Shown here: one piece after another, positions 8,972 through 17,215 of the stretch | How positions within the stretch are numbered: the first letter of the stretch is position 1 | Layout: each line of letters opens with the position of its first letter | Assembly: GCA_052400665.1 (NCBI GenBank) | Contig: JBQTGK010000001.1 | Reading direction: 5' to 3' (one strand) | DNA from: JBQTGK01 sp052400665 | GTDB lineage: Bacteria; Bacteroidota; Bacteroidia; Bacteroidales; Marinifilaceae | DNA: 64,000 nt | Notes under the pieces: model-generated | What the model was told of the DNA's origin: nothing | The model's input: the letters and a program-made list of their open reading frames with translations, nothing else | The model's database searches: none | Position numbers and translations under genes: made by a program

Positions 8972-10612
8972 ATGAAAAAAATTGCATCAATTACTCTATT
9001 GCTTGTCATGAGTTTATACTTTGTAGGGTGTAAGGAAAAACCTGCAAAACAAGCCGAAGTATCACCAACTCAAAAATTAGTAAACCAATATGCTGAATTT
9101 GAATTAACCACCGATATCAGCAAATTAACGAAAAAGGAAAAGCAAATGCTTCCTATTTTAATGGAAGTTGCTGATATAATGGAAGAATTATTCTGGAAAG
9201 ATGCCGTAGGCGACAAATCAGAATTTCTTAATCAATTAAGCGACCCTGCAAGCATCGCATATAGCAAAATTAACTATGGCCCATGGGATCGATTAAACAG
9301 CAACGAACCTTTTATAGAGGGCTTTAATGCTAAACCTAAAGGAGCTAATTTCTATCCTCAAAATATGACTCAGGAAGAGTTTGATGCGATTGATGATGAA
9401 ATGAAAAGTGATTGGTACACTATAATTCAGCGCGATGAAAAAGGTGAGTTAAAAGTGGTTCCCTATCATGTTGTTTACAAAGAACAAATTGAAAAGGCTG
9501 CCGGTTTATTAGTAGAAGCCTCTAAATTAGCAGAAGATAAAGGCTTAAAAAAATACCTGGAACTGCGTTCACAAGCACTTTTAACCGACGACTATTTAGC
9601 TTCCGACTTAGCCTGGATGGATATGAAAACCAACACCCTCGACTTTGTTGTTGGTCCTATCGAAACCTACGAAGATGCTCTATACGGATACAAAGCTTCT
9701 CACTCTGGTCAGATTTTAGTGAAAGACAAAGAATGGAGTAAGAAATTATCGAAATTTGCTTCCTTATTACCTCGTTTACAAGAAAATCTTCCGGTTCCTG
9801 CTAAGTACAAAGCCGAAAAAGCCAATGCTAATGCTGATATGAATGTTTACGATGTAGTTTACTATGCCGGCGACTGTAATGCAGGAAGTAAAAACATTGC
9901 AATTAACTTACCAAACGATCCTCGTGTACACGCACAAAAAGGAAGTAGAAAACTACAGTTGAAAAATGCTATGAAAGCTAAATTCGACAAAATATTAGTT
10001 CCTATTTCTGACTTATTGATAGACGAAAGCCAACGTAAAAACATCACCTTTGATGCATTCTTCGAAAATGTAATGTTCCACGAAGTAGCTCACGGTTTGG
10101 GTATTAAGTACACTTTAGAAAGTAAAGAAAGTGTTCGTAAAGTTTTAAAAGATACTTATACTTCTATTGAAGAAGGAAAAGCTGATATCTTAGGCCTTTA
10201 TATGATTACTAAAATGGCCGAATGGGGCGATATGGACGAAAGTAAACTAATGGATAATTACGTTACTTTTATGGCTGGTATTTTCCGCTCGGTTCGTTTT
10301 GGCGTTGCAAGTGCTCATGGTAAAGCTAACATGATTCGTTTCTACTTTTTCGAAGAGCAAGGTGCTTTTACAAGAAATCCTGAAACAGGAACTTATAGTG
10401 TTAATATTGAAAAAATGAAAGCTGCAATGATTGAATTAGGAAAACAAATTCTAATTATTCAAGGTGATGGAAACTATGAACTTGCTCAAAAAATGATTAC
10501 CGAAAAAGGTTTTATTCGTGAAAATCTGCAGAAAGATTTAGATCGTGTAAACTCTGCAGGAATTCCTAAAGATGTTGTATTTAAACAGGGAGCTAAAGTA
10601 TTGGGAATATAA
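8972..10612 (+). CDS. M49-like zinc dipeptidyl-peptidase lipoprotein
   Basis: The 546-residue product resembles dipeptidyl-peptidase III (M49), which releases dipeptides from short peptides. A lipoprotein signal ends in LYFVGC (Cys20), so it is anchored in the envelope. The zinc site is HEVAH at about residues 370-374, with the second-motif Glu in EEGKAD near 397-402. Classical DPP III has one extra residue (HExxGH), whereas this protein has a thermolysin-like HExxH spacing seen in a short subgroup. Other family marks are YYAGDCNAGSKNIAINLP and the C-terminal helical domain. It forms a divergent pair with an exported C1 peptidase and ends in a nested inverted repeat that can terminate transcription. 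Confidence 0.88.
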   Translation: MKKIASITLLLVMSLYFVGCKEKPAKQAEVSPTQKLVNQYAEFELTTDISKLTKKEKQMLPILMEVADIMEELFWKDAVGDKSEFLNQLSDPASIAYSKINYGPWDRLNSNEPFIEGFNAKPKGANFYPQNMTQEEFDAIDDEMKSDWYTIIQRDEKGELKVVPYHVVYKEQIEKAAGLLVEASKLAEDKGLKKYLELRSQALLTDDYLASDLAWMDMKTNTLDFVVGPIETYEDALYGYKASHSGQILVKDKEWSKKLSKFASLLPRLQENLPVPAKYKAEKANANADMNVYDVVYYAGDCNAGSKNIAINLPNDPRVHAQKGSRKLQLKNAMKAKFDKILVPISDLLIDESQRKNITFDAFFENVMFHEVAHGLGIKYTLESKESVRKVLKDTYTSIEEGKADILGLYMITKMAEWGDMDESKLMDNYVTFMAGIFRSVRFGVASAHGKANMIRFYFFEEQGAFTRNPETGTYSVNIEKMKAAMIELGKQILIIQGDGNYELAQKMITEKGFIRENLQKDLDRVNSAGIPKDVVFKQGAKVLGI

Positions 10613-10633
10613 ATTCTCAGAACTAAACTATTT

Positions 10634-10718
10634 AAAAGCCACAGAATCTATTAAACTGCACCCCAAAAAGTTGAACACAATATTTGGGGTGCTGTTCATG
10701 TTATTTTGTGGCTTTTTT
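10634..10718 (+). terminator. Nested inverted repeat acting as terminator
   Basis: Outer arms AAAAGCCACA (10634-10643) and TGTGGCTTTT (10707-10716) enclose inner arms GCACCCCAAA (10658-10667) and TTTGGGGTGC (10683-10692). The outer stem runs into TTTTTT, so it can end the M49 transcript. The inner arms with their flanks (ACTGCACCCCAAAAAGTTG) look, from memory, like ends of IS3-type elements, but no transposase remains. Confidence 0.7.
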
Positions 10719-10757
10719 AGTGTATTCATCTATTTTAAAACATACTTACTTCTATTT

Positions 10758-10765
10758 TAGCTTTG
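10758..10765 (+). promoter_or_regulatory. -7 box for the sensor kinase gene
   Basis: TAGCTTTG fits TAnnTTTG. It lies about 53 bases upstream of the ATG at 10819 and also upstream of the alternative GTG at 10795, so it does not exclude either start. Confidence 0.5.
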
Positions 10766-10818
10766 TATCTTTCCAAACATTCAACTAAATTAATGTGCAA
10801 CTAAAGTTGAAATTGAAA

Positions 10819-13542
10819 ATGAAACCCTTAACTAAACTATTCTATTGTTTTTTACTGATATCTCTTTCAATAGTAATTTGCAGCTATTCAACATCTGCAA
10901 GAAAAAAAAGAGTATTGGTTTTACACTCCTATCATCAGGGTTTAAATTGGACCGATAATGTAAGCTCGGGAATACAATCGGTATTTGAAAATGAGGATAA
11001 TGTTGAGCTAATGTTTGAGTATATGGATACCAAACGCCATTCTGAACAGGAATATCTTACCGAATTTGCAAAACTCTACAATCTTAAGCACCAAAAAAAC
11101 AGGTTCGATGCAATTATTGTATCCGATAACAATGCTTTAGATTTTGTAAGATGCTATTACACCGATTTCTTTCAGGATACTCCTATTATTTTCTGCTCTA
11201 TCGATCAATTTAGTGATAAATTAATTGAAGGAATAAGTCATATCACCGGAGTTACGGAAGAAATAGATTCACAAAAAACCATTGAAGTAGCCTTACAATT
11301 GCATCCCGAAGCAAAGCAATTAGTTGTTATTAATGATAACCAAACGCAATCGGCCATACTAAACCGCAACAATATAAAATCGTTTTGGCCAAAACTAAAT
11401 ACTGATGTTGATTTAATATTTCTGGAGGATCTATCAATCGATGAACTAGTATCCGAAGTAAAAAAACTTGAAGATAACAGTATTATTTACCTCATTAATT
11501 TTAGCAGAGATAAGGAGGGTAATTTTATTTCCTATCAGGAAAATATAGAAATTATTCGCGAAGCAACCGATCTTCCTATCTACAGTAGCTGGGAATTTTA
11601 TTTTAATGAAGGTATTGTGGGTGGTATGCTAACCAGTGGATTTAAACAGGGCGAACTGGCTGCGAAATCAACACTAAAAGTTCTTAAAGGAAAAGATATT
11701 AACAAAATTCCTATTATCCGCAAAGGTTACAATCAGTTTAAATTCGACTTTGAGCAGATGAAACATTTTCGAATTCTTCCCAAACAACTTCCTGAAAATA
11801 GTTTTATAAGCAATCAGCCTCCATCTATTATTCATCAGTACCGGACTTCGCTAATGGTAATGATTGCATTCGTAATAATTATTGCATTTATTATTCGTTA
11901 CTCAGAAATTAAACGACTTCGCAACGAACGAAAATTAATCGAAATAAATGAAGAATTAGACCGCAGGGTTGCCGAACGAACCAAAGAAATAATTTTTGCA
12001 AACGAAAAACTAGAACTACAAACCAATCAAATATTAAAACAAAACAAAGAACTGGAACTGCACCGCCACAACTTGCTGGAACTGGTAAAAGAAAGAACCA
12101 AAAATTTAGAGCTGGCAAATATCGAATTAAAAAGTAGCCGAGACCGATTATTAAGAATGCTCGATGCCAATTCCGATGGTGTTTGGGAACACAATTTCCT
12201 AACTAAACAAGTATACATCAGTAAAATTATTTGGGATAAATTAGGCTATAAAAATATAACTGCCGCTAACACAATCGATTTATTGTGCAAACTCATACAT
12301 CCCGAAGATTTAATTATTATAAAACAAAAAGACAAGCAAAACCGCCTAGGTCTTAGCAATCTTTTCGTTATCGAATTTCGAATTTGTGCCAACGATAAAA
12401 GCTGGATGTGGTTTAAAGCCAAAGGTAAAATTCTAGATTACAATAAAGAAGGCAAACCTCTTAATATGGTGGGGACTCTTATTAATATTACCCAACGAAA
12501 AGTAGCCGAAGAAAAAATAAAACAGGAAGAAAAAAAGCTAAGAGCATCGGAAAAAAGATGGCGCTCTTTAATTGAACAAGCATCCGACGAAATATTAATT
12601 TACAATACCGACGGTGCTATTCTCGACGCCAACTCGGCCGCATGTAACTGGCTGGAGTACTCGCAGGAAGAACTGTTGAACCTTAACTACAGCGAAATAG
12701 ATTTTTCACATAGCAGCTCTAAACTACATACTTATCGCAAAAAACTAAATTCTTCAAATCCATCAATCTCTTTTGAATCGATACAAAAAAGAAAAAATGG
12801 AAGCACTTTTCCTGTTGAAATTCACCTTAGCTTAATCGAATTAAAAGATAGTAAGTTAATTTTATCGGTTGCTAATAACATTAGTAAAAGACAGGAAACA
12901 GAACGTAAAATCTTAAATGCAGTTATTAACACCGAAGAAATTGAAAGAAAACGATTTGCCACAGATCTTCATGATTCAATTGGCCCTTTACTATCGAGTA
13001 TTAACCTATATCTTTCATCTTTAAGCAAAATAAAATCAAAATCAGATAAGGAAAATATTATTCGAGCTTCGGTTGATGCAGTAAACGAAGCTTTAATAAG
13101 TATTAAAGAGATCTCAAACAATTTGAGTCCGCATATATTAAACGATTTTGGTCTGGAAAAAGCGATTCGATCTTTTACCAATAAAATTAATGTTTCACAA
13201 GCCATTAATATTAGCTTTATTGCCGAAAATATGGATGAAAGATTAAACCATCAAGTAGAAGTCGTTATTTTTAGAGTAATTACCGAATTAATAAACAACA
13301 CCATAAAACACGCAAAAGCTTCAAACATTGAAATTAATCTGGCTCGAGAAGACAAACTGCTTTCCTTAATTTACATTGATGATGGAATTGGTTTTGACTC
13401 AAAAGAAATAAATGCCGGAACATCGAACGGAATGGGACTGTATAATATATTTAGTAGAATTAGATCGTTAAACGGAACCCATAAAATAAAAAGTAACCCC
13501 GAACGTGGCGGTATGATGACAATGATTGAAGTAAACTTATAA
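10819..13542 (+). CDS. Sensor kinase: ABC-binding region, two PAS, HisKA_3
   Basis: This 907-residue membrane sensor begins at ATG 10819 (MKPLTKLFYCFLL, signal/anchor). A GTG 24 bases upstream is in frame but would put a basic tail before the signal. Residues about 30-320 resemble a periplasmic ABC substrate-binding domain (VLVLHSYHQGLNW, TPIIFCSID). One membrane helix follows near 343-362, then a long coiled coil to about 440, PAS domains near 450-560 and 580-695, a HisKA_3 domain with LHDSIGP (His about 718), and an HATPase domain (NNTIKHA, DDGIGFD, GMGLYNI). It should autophosphorylate on sensing an exported ligand and pass phosphate to the LuxR-type regulator one base downstream. Confidence 0.92.
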   Translation: MKPLTKLFYCFLLISLSIVICSYSTSARKKRVLVLHSYHQGLNWTDNVSSGIQSVFENEDNVELMFEYMDTKRHSEQEYLTEFAKLYNLKHQKNRFDAIIVSDNNALDFVRCYYTDFFQDTPIIFCSIDQFSDKLIEGISHITGVTEEIDSQKTIEVALQLHPEAKQLVVINDNQTQSAILNRNNIKSFWPKLNTDVDLIFLEDLSIDELVSEVKKLEDNSIIYLINFSRDKEGNFISYQENIEIIREATDLPIYSSWEFYFNEGIVGGMLTSGFKQGELAAKSTLKVLKGKDINKIPIIRKGYNQFKFDFEQMKHFRILPKQLPENSFISNQPPSIIHQYRTSLMVMIAFVIIIAFIIRYSEIKRLRNERKLIEINEELDRRVAERTKEIIFANEKLELQTNQILKQNKELELHRHNLLELVKERTKNLELANIELKSSRDRLLRMLDANSDGVWEHNFLTKQVYISKIIWDKLGYKNITAANTIDLLCKLIHPEDLIIIKQKDKQNRLGLSNLFVIEFRICANDKSWMWFKAKGKILDYNKEGKPLNMVGTLINITQRKVAEEKIKQEEKKLRASEKRWRSLIEQASDEILIYNTDGAILDANSAACNWLEYSQEELLNLNYSEIDFSHSSSKLHTYRKKLNSSNPSISFESIQKRKNGSTFPVEIHLSLIELKDSKLILSVANNISKRQETERKILNAVINTEEIERKRFATDLHDSIGPLLSSINLYLSSLSKIKSKSDKENIIRASVDAVNEALISIKEISNNLSPHILNDFGLEKAIRSFTNKINVSQAINISFIAENMDERLNHQVEVVIFRVITELINNTIKHAKASNIEINLAREDKLLSLIYIDDGIGFDSKEINAGTSNGMGLYNIFSRIRSLNGTHKIKSNPERGGMMTMIEVNL

Positions 13543-13543
13543 A

Positions 13544-14197
13544 ATGTTAAGCATGAAAGAATACAATCTAATAATAGTTGATGATCATAAAATGTTTAGA
13601 AGCGGATTGCAATTTCTATTAAGCAATGTGCCTAATATTAAAGTAATTGGTGAAGCTTCGAACGGACTCGAATTTATGGAAATAGCCAAAAATGAGCATA
13701 TCGACATTGCCTTAATGGACATTAACATGCCAAAAATGAATGGTATTGAAGCCACTAAATTGGCAATAGAGAAATATCCAGACATGAAAGTAATTGTTCT
13801 TTCAATGCACGGAGAAGAAGAATATTACGACCAAATGCTCGATGCAGGAGTTAAGGGATTTCTGCTTAAAAACTCGGATGCCGATGAATTAATTGCAGCA
13901 TTAGAAGCAATAATTGCCGGAAAATCGTACTTCTCACAGGAACTTTTGGTAGATATTCTGGATCAGAAACGCCTGCAAAAACTTAGAACCGATGTGGTAA
14001 AACTTTCACAAAGAGAACTAGAAGTTTTAAAACTGATTTGCGATGGCTATAGTAACGCCGAAATTGCCGAACAATTATTTATTAGCCACAGAACTGTAGA
14101 CCGACACAGAGCCAATTTGTTAAGTAAAACCGGATGTAAAAATTCCACTTCGCTGGTAATGTATGCCGTTAAAAATAAAATTATAGAGATTGATTAA
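13544..14197 (+). CDS. NarL/FixJ-type response regulator
   Basis: A receiver domain occupies residues 1-125, with the acidic pair DD13-14, phospho-acceptor Asp59 in LMDINMPKMNG, and Lys in the LLKNSD loop. A LuxR-type helix-turn-helix is at about 150-212 (LSQRELEVLKLICDGYSNAEIAEQ, HRTVDRHRANLL). It is a DNA-binding transcription factor, almost surely the partner of the HisKA_3 kinase whose stop codon lies one base before this ATG. A second ATG nine bases in is equally possible. The target genes are unknown. Confidence 0.95.
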   Translation: MLSMKEYNLIIVDDHKMFRSGLQFLLSNVPNIKVIGEASNGLEFMEIAKNEHIDIALMDINMPKMNGIEATKLAIEKYPDMKVIVLSMHGEEEYYDQMLDAGVKGFLLKNSDADELIAALEAIIAGKSYFSQELLVDILDQKRLQKLRTDVVKLSQRELEVLKLICDGYSNAEIAEQLFISHRTVDRHRANLLSKTGCKNSTSLVMYAVKNKIIEID

Positions 14198-14264
14198 CAA
14201 CATAAACATAGAGTAAATACTCCAAACATTTTGTATTTTTATAGTTCTTACTGATTTGTACAAA

Positions 14265-16718
14265 ATGGAAAGCAATGAACAACTCGAACTGGCTCATAAG
14301 TTTGTTCGGAACACCAACACAACAATATTCTTAACCGGAAAAGCCGGAACAGGGAAAACAACATTTTTACGACAGTTAAAAGAAGAACTGCCTAAACGAA
14401 TGGTAGTTGTTGCTCCAACAGGAGTGGCTGCCATTAATGCCGGAGGTGTTACCATACATTCCTTTTTTCAATTGCCCTTCGGTCCAATATTACCAGGTCA
14501 GATTCTAAACGAAAGGCCTGGTTCCACAAATTCCCCAGGACGAAAGTACCGCAAAGAAAAAATCAATCTTATAAAATCATTAGATCTACTAATTATTGAT
14601 GAAATTAGTATGGTTCGTGCCGATTTATTAGATGGTATTGATGAAGTATTGCGTAAATTTAAAAATAGAAACCTACCCTTTGGAGGAGCACAGGTTCTTA
14701 TGATTGGAGATTTACAACAATTGCCTCCTGTGGTGAAAAATGAGGAATGGAACTTACTGCGACAACATTACGAAACCGCATTTTTCTTTAGTAGCAAAGC
14801 ATTTTTATCTTCTCAGCACATTAGTATTGAGCTAAAACATGTGTACCGACAAAAAGATGAGAGCTTTATTCAAATCTTAAACGAAATAAGAAATAATCAA
14901 CTTTCACATTCTTCTTTTCAGAAACTGGAAGAAAGATATCTGCCCAATTTTAATACAGATAAACATGATGGTTACATTACGCTTACCACTCACAATGCTC
15001 GAGCTCAAAAAATAAACGATGAAAAGCTAAAGCAAATAAAAACCAAATCGGAAAGTTTTTCGGCCGTTGTCGATGGTCAGTTTCCCGAATACTCCTTCCC
15101 TACCGATGAAAATCTAAATTTGAAAATAGGTGCTCAGGTAATGTTTGTAAAAAACGACAGTTCGCCCGAAAAACAATACTTTAATGGAAAAATAGGTGTT
15201 GTAACCGGATTTAAGGAAGAATCTATTCTGGTTAAATGTAAAGATGATGATACCGAAATTGAAGTTCATCCCGAAGAGTGGAGCAGTATTAAATACTCTA
15301 TAAATCCTGAATCGAAAGAAATTGAGGAAAGTGTGGTTGGACAATTCACCCAATTTCCTTTAAAGCTAGCCTGGGCAATTACAATTCATAAAAGCCAGGG
15401 ACTTACTTTTGAAAAAGCTATTATAGATGCTAATGCCGCCTTTGCACACGGACAGGTTTATGTTGCACTTAGCCGATGTAAATCGCTGGAAGGTTTAGTT
15501 TTAAAATCACGCCTAAGCGAAAGTGGAATTATTTGCGATAGTTCTGTTTCACAATTCACTAAACACATAGAAAAACACCCACCAAAAGAAGAACAATTGG
15601 AAATTGCAAAAAGAAACTTTCAATTTCAGTTATTAGAAGAGCTATTTTCTTTTTTTGATATATTGCGGCCTTTAAAATATTGTAACAAGCAATTACAGGA
15701 TAATGCAAGTGCAATTCAAGGAAATTTACCCGAGCAAATTAAAGCCGCTTTTCCCGCTTTCGAAACAAATATTTTAAATGTAGGTTCAAAATTTACTCCT
15801 ACATTAAAACGCTTTTGTTTTGGTGATATGAAACTAGAAAATAGCAGAGAAGCTCAGGATAGAATTAAAAACGCATGTAAATATTTTTGCGATAAACTCG
15901 ATGAATATATTACTTCCATTCTTAACAACTTTAGTTTCGAAACCGATAATCAGGGAGTTCAAAAACTAGTTAACGACTACCTTAAACAAATTCACGAAAA
16001 TACATTTGTAAAATTAACCTGCCTTAAATCCTGTGCCGATGGTTTTAATATCGATAAATTTTTAATTGCCCGAGCAAAAGCACATCTCGAAAAATCAAAA
16101 TTTAAAACAAAACGGAAACGAGAAGTTGTAAATGAAAATGTTGAACATCCGGCCTTACTGCAAAAATTAAAAACCTGGAGAAAAGAACTTTCGGAAGAGC
16201 TAAATGCTCCTGCTTATGTAGTTGCAACCCAACGAAGTTTGGTAGATATTGCTAACCAATTGCCATATACTTCCGATCAGCTTAAGGCAGTAAACGGATT
16301 TGGAGCAAAAAAAATTGAACGCTACGGACAAGATGTTATCAGATTAGTATCGGAGTACCGACAAGAAAAAGGTTTGGGTTTGTTAAATTTTACACCTGAG
16401 CCAAAAGCTAAACCCAAGAAAATAAATACAAAAGAAGTAAGTTACGACATGCATAAAGAAGGCAGAAGTGTTAGAGAAATTGCTGCCCTTCGCAATTTGG
16501 CACAAACTACAATAGAGTCTCATCTGGCTCACTATGTTGGCTTGGGAATGCTCGACCTAAAAGATTTTGTTGACAATAAAAAGATCAAAAAAATAAAAGA
16601 ACAACTTAATATTGAGAATGCCAACGGCATAAATTCGGTAAAAGAAGCTTTGGGAAAGAATTACAGCTATTCCGAAATTAGATTTGTGCAGGCTTTTATG
16701 AAGAATACTAAAAAATAA
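14265..16718 (+). CDS. Pif1/RecD-like helicase with HRDC and HTH tail
   Basis: This is a superfamily 1 DNA helicase of 817 residues from ATG 14265; a TTG nine bases upstream is unlikely. Walker A is GKAGTGKTT at 25-33, Walker B is LLIIDEISM near 110, GDLQQLPPV is motif III, and HKSQGLTFEKA near 370-380 with VALSRC is the UvrD-like C-terminal ATPase core. A middle region of about 180 residues is unassigned. An HRDC domain follows (about 620-700, LRS-like TQRSLVDIANQLP, VNGFGAKKIERYG), then a C-terminal helix-turn-helix domain (about 715-815, EGRSVREIAALRNLAQTTIESHL). It likely acts in replication repair or G-quadruplex resolution. It is transcribed separately from the regulator upstream. Confidence 0.92.
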   Translation: MESNEQLELAHKFVRNTNTTIFLTGKAGTGKTTFLRQLKEELPKRMVVVAPTGVAAINAGGVTIHSFFQLPFGPILPGQILNERPGSTNSPGRKYRKEKINLIKSLDLLIIDEISMVRADLLDGIDEVLRKFKNRNLPFGGAQVLMIGDLQQLPPVVKNEEWNLLRQHYETAFFFSSKAFLSSQHISIELKHVYRQKDESFIQILNEIRNNQLSHSSFQKLEERYLPNFNTDKHDGYITLTTHNARAQKINDEKLKQIKTKSESFSAVVDGQFPEYSFPTDENLNLKIGAQVMFVKNDSSPEKQYFNGKIGVVTGFKEESILVKCKDDDTEIEVHPEEWSSIKYSINPESKEIEESVVGQFTQFPLKLAWAITIHKSQGLTFEKAIIDANAAFAHGQVYVALSRCKSLEGLVLKSRLSESGIICDSSVSQFTKHIEKHPPKEEQLEIAKRNFQFQLLEELFSFFDILRPLKYCNKQLQDNASAIQGNLPEQIKAAFPAFETNILNVGSKFTPTLKRFCFGDMKLENSREAQDRIKNACKYFCDKLDEYITSILNNFSFETDNQGVQKLVNDYLKQIHENTFVKLTCLKSCADGFNIDKFLIARAKAHLEKSKFKTKRKREVVNENVEHPALLQKLKTWRKELSEELNAPAYVVATQRSLVDIANQLPYTSDQLKAVNGFGAKKIERYGQDVIRLVSEYRQEKGLGLLNFTPEPKAKPKKINTKEVSYDMHKEGRSVREIAALRNLAQTTIESHLAHYVGLGMLDLKDFVDNKKIKKIKEQLNIENANGINSVKEALGKNYSYSEIRFVQAFMKNTKK

Positions 16719-16773
16719 AATCACTTTTAAGTTTCATTAACTTTTGTTTAATCCATTTAGCACTATCATACGC

Positions 16774-16781
16774 TACATTTG
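16774..16781 (+). promoter_or_regulatory. -7 box of small RNA copy A
   Basis: TACATTTG, a perfect TAnnTTTG, precedes the small RNA. The identical octamer with related flanks (GTAnCATACAAA-like) precedes copy B on the minus strand at 57,751-57,758. Confidence 0.6.
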
Positions 16782-16787
16782 TTACAT

Positions 16788-16883
16788 ACAAAAACAGAGA
16801 TAGTTTTTTCATAGATTAGATTTAGCTTAGTAAATAGTGGTTAGAGAAAATCCCGAGCTTAAGGTAGTTCGGGATTTTTCTTT
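16788..16883 (+). ncRNA. Candidate ~96-nt small RNA, copy A
   Basis: Downstream of the helicase a promoter box is followed by about 96 bases with no reading frame, ending in a strong terminator (ATCCCGA 16850-16856 with TCGGGAT 16869-16875, then TTTTCTTTT). The segment shares with the minus-strand segment 57,652-57,746 the promoter box, an ACAAA..GAGATAG start, a TTTTTCATAGA block, a TAAATAG block, a nearly identical length and a closing terminator, while the terminator stems differ in sequence. That pattern of a conserved body and a freely varying terminator stem suggests an independently transcribed RNA. It may belong to a described Bacteroidota motif such as Flavo-1, which I cannot verify. 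Confidence 0.55.
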
Positions 16884-16912
16884 TAAACCTTCTTCTATTT
16901 TGTAATCTAAAC

Positions 16913-16920
16913 TAATTTTG
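16913..16920 (+). promoter_or_regulatory. -7 box for the DUF1289 gene
   Basis: TAATTTTG matches TAnnTTTG 32 bases before the ATG, directly after the small RNA terminator. Confidence 0.55.
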
Positions 16921-16952
16921 CGTTATTTGTAATCATTATAAATAATAGAATT

Positions 16953-17147
16953 ATGGAAGATATTAAATCACCTTGTATTAAAATATGCCGTCAGGATAGT
17001 AATGGCGTATGTTTTGGTTGTAGAAGAACTACCGAAGAAATTGGAAACTGGTCTTTATATACCAATAAAGAGAAGAAGGAAATCTTAAAAAAGATAAGTA
17101 ACAGAACCAATGCCCCTGATACCGCAACAGGAACTTTCTTTAGATAA
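16953..17147 (+). CDS. DUF1289 family Cys-rich small protein
   Basis: The 64-residue protein has the DUF1289 pattern: SPCIKICR, then CFGCRRTTEEIGNW. Cys8, Cys12, Cys20 and Cys23 are spaced for metal or Fe-S binding. It has the usual length of the family, whose function is not established; in proteobacteria members often sit beside other genes of unrelated role. No signal peptide is present. The ATG has its own upstream promoter box. The C-terminus is basic and flexible. Confidence 0.88.
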   Translation: MEDIKSPCIKICRQDSNGVCFGCRRTTEEIGNWSLYTNKEKKEILKKISNRTNAPDTATGTFFR

Positions 17148-17215
17148 TTTAGGGTTTACAACTACATTTTATTCATTTTACCTTATCTTTATTGCCCTTT
17201 CAAAAATTTAAACAA

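Noticed and set aside
10572..10760. 62-codon plus-strand frame overlapping the end of the M49 gene
   Set aside because: It runs through the nested inverted repeat and terminator and has no protein-like pattern.
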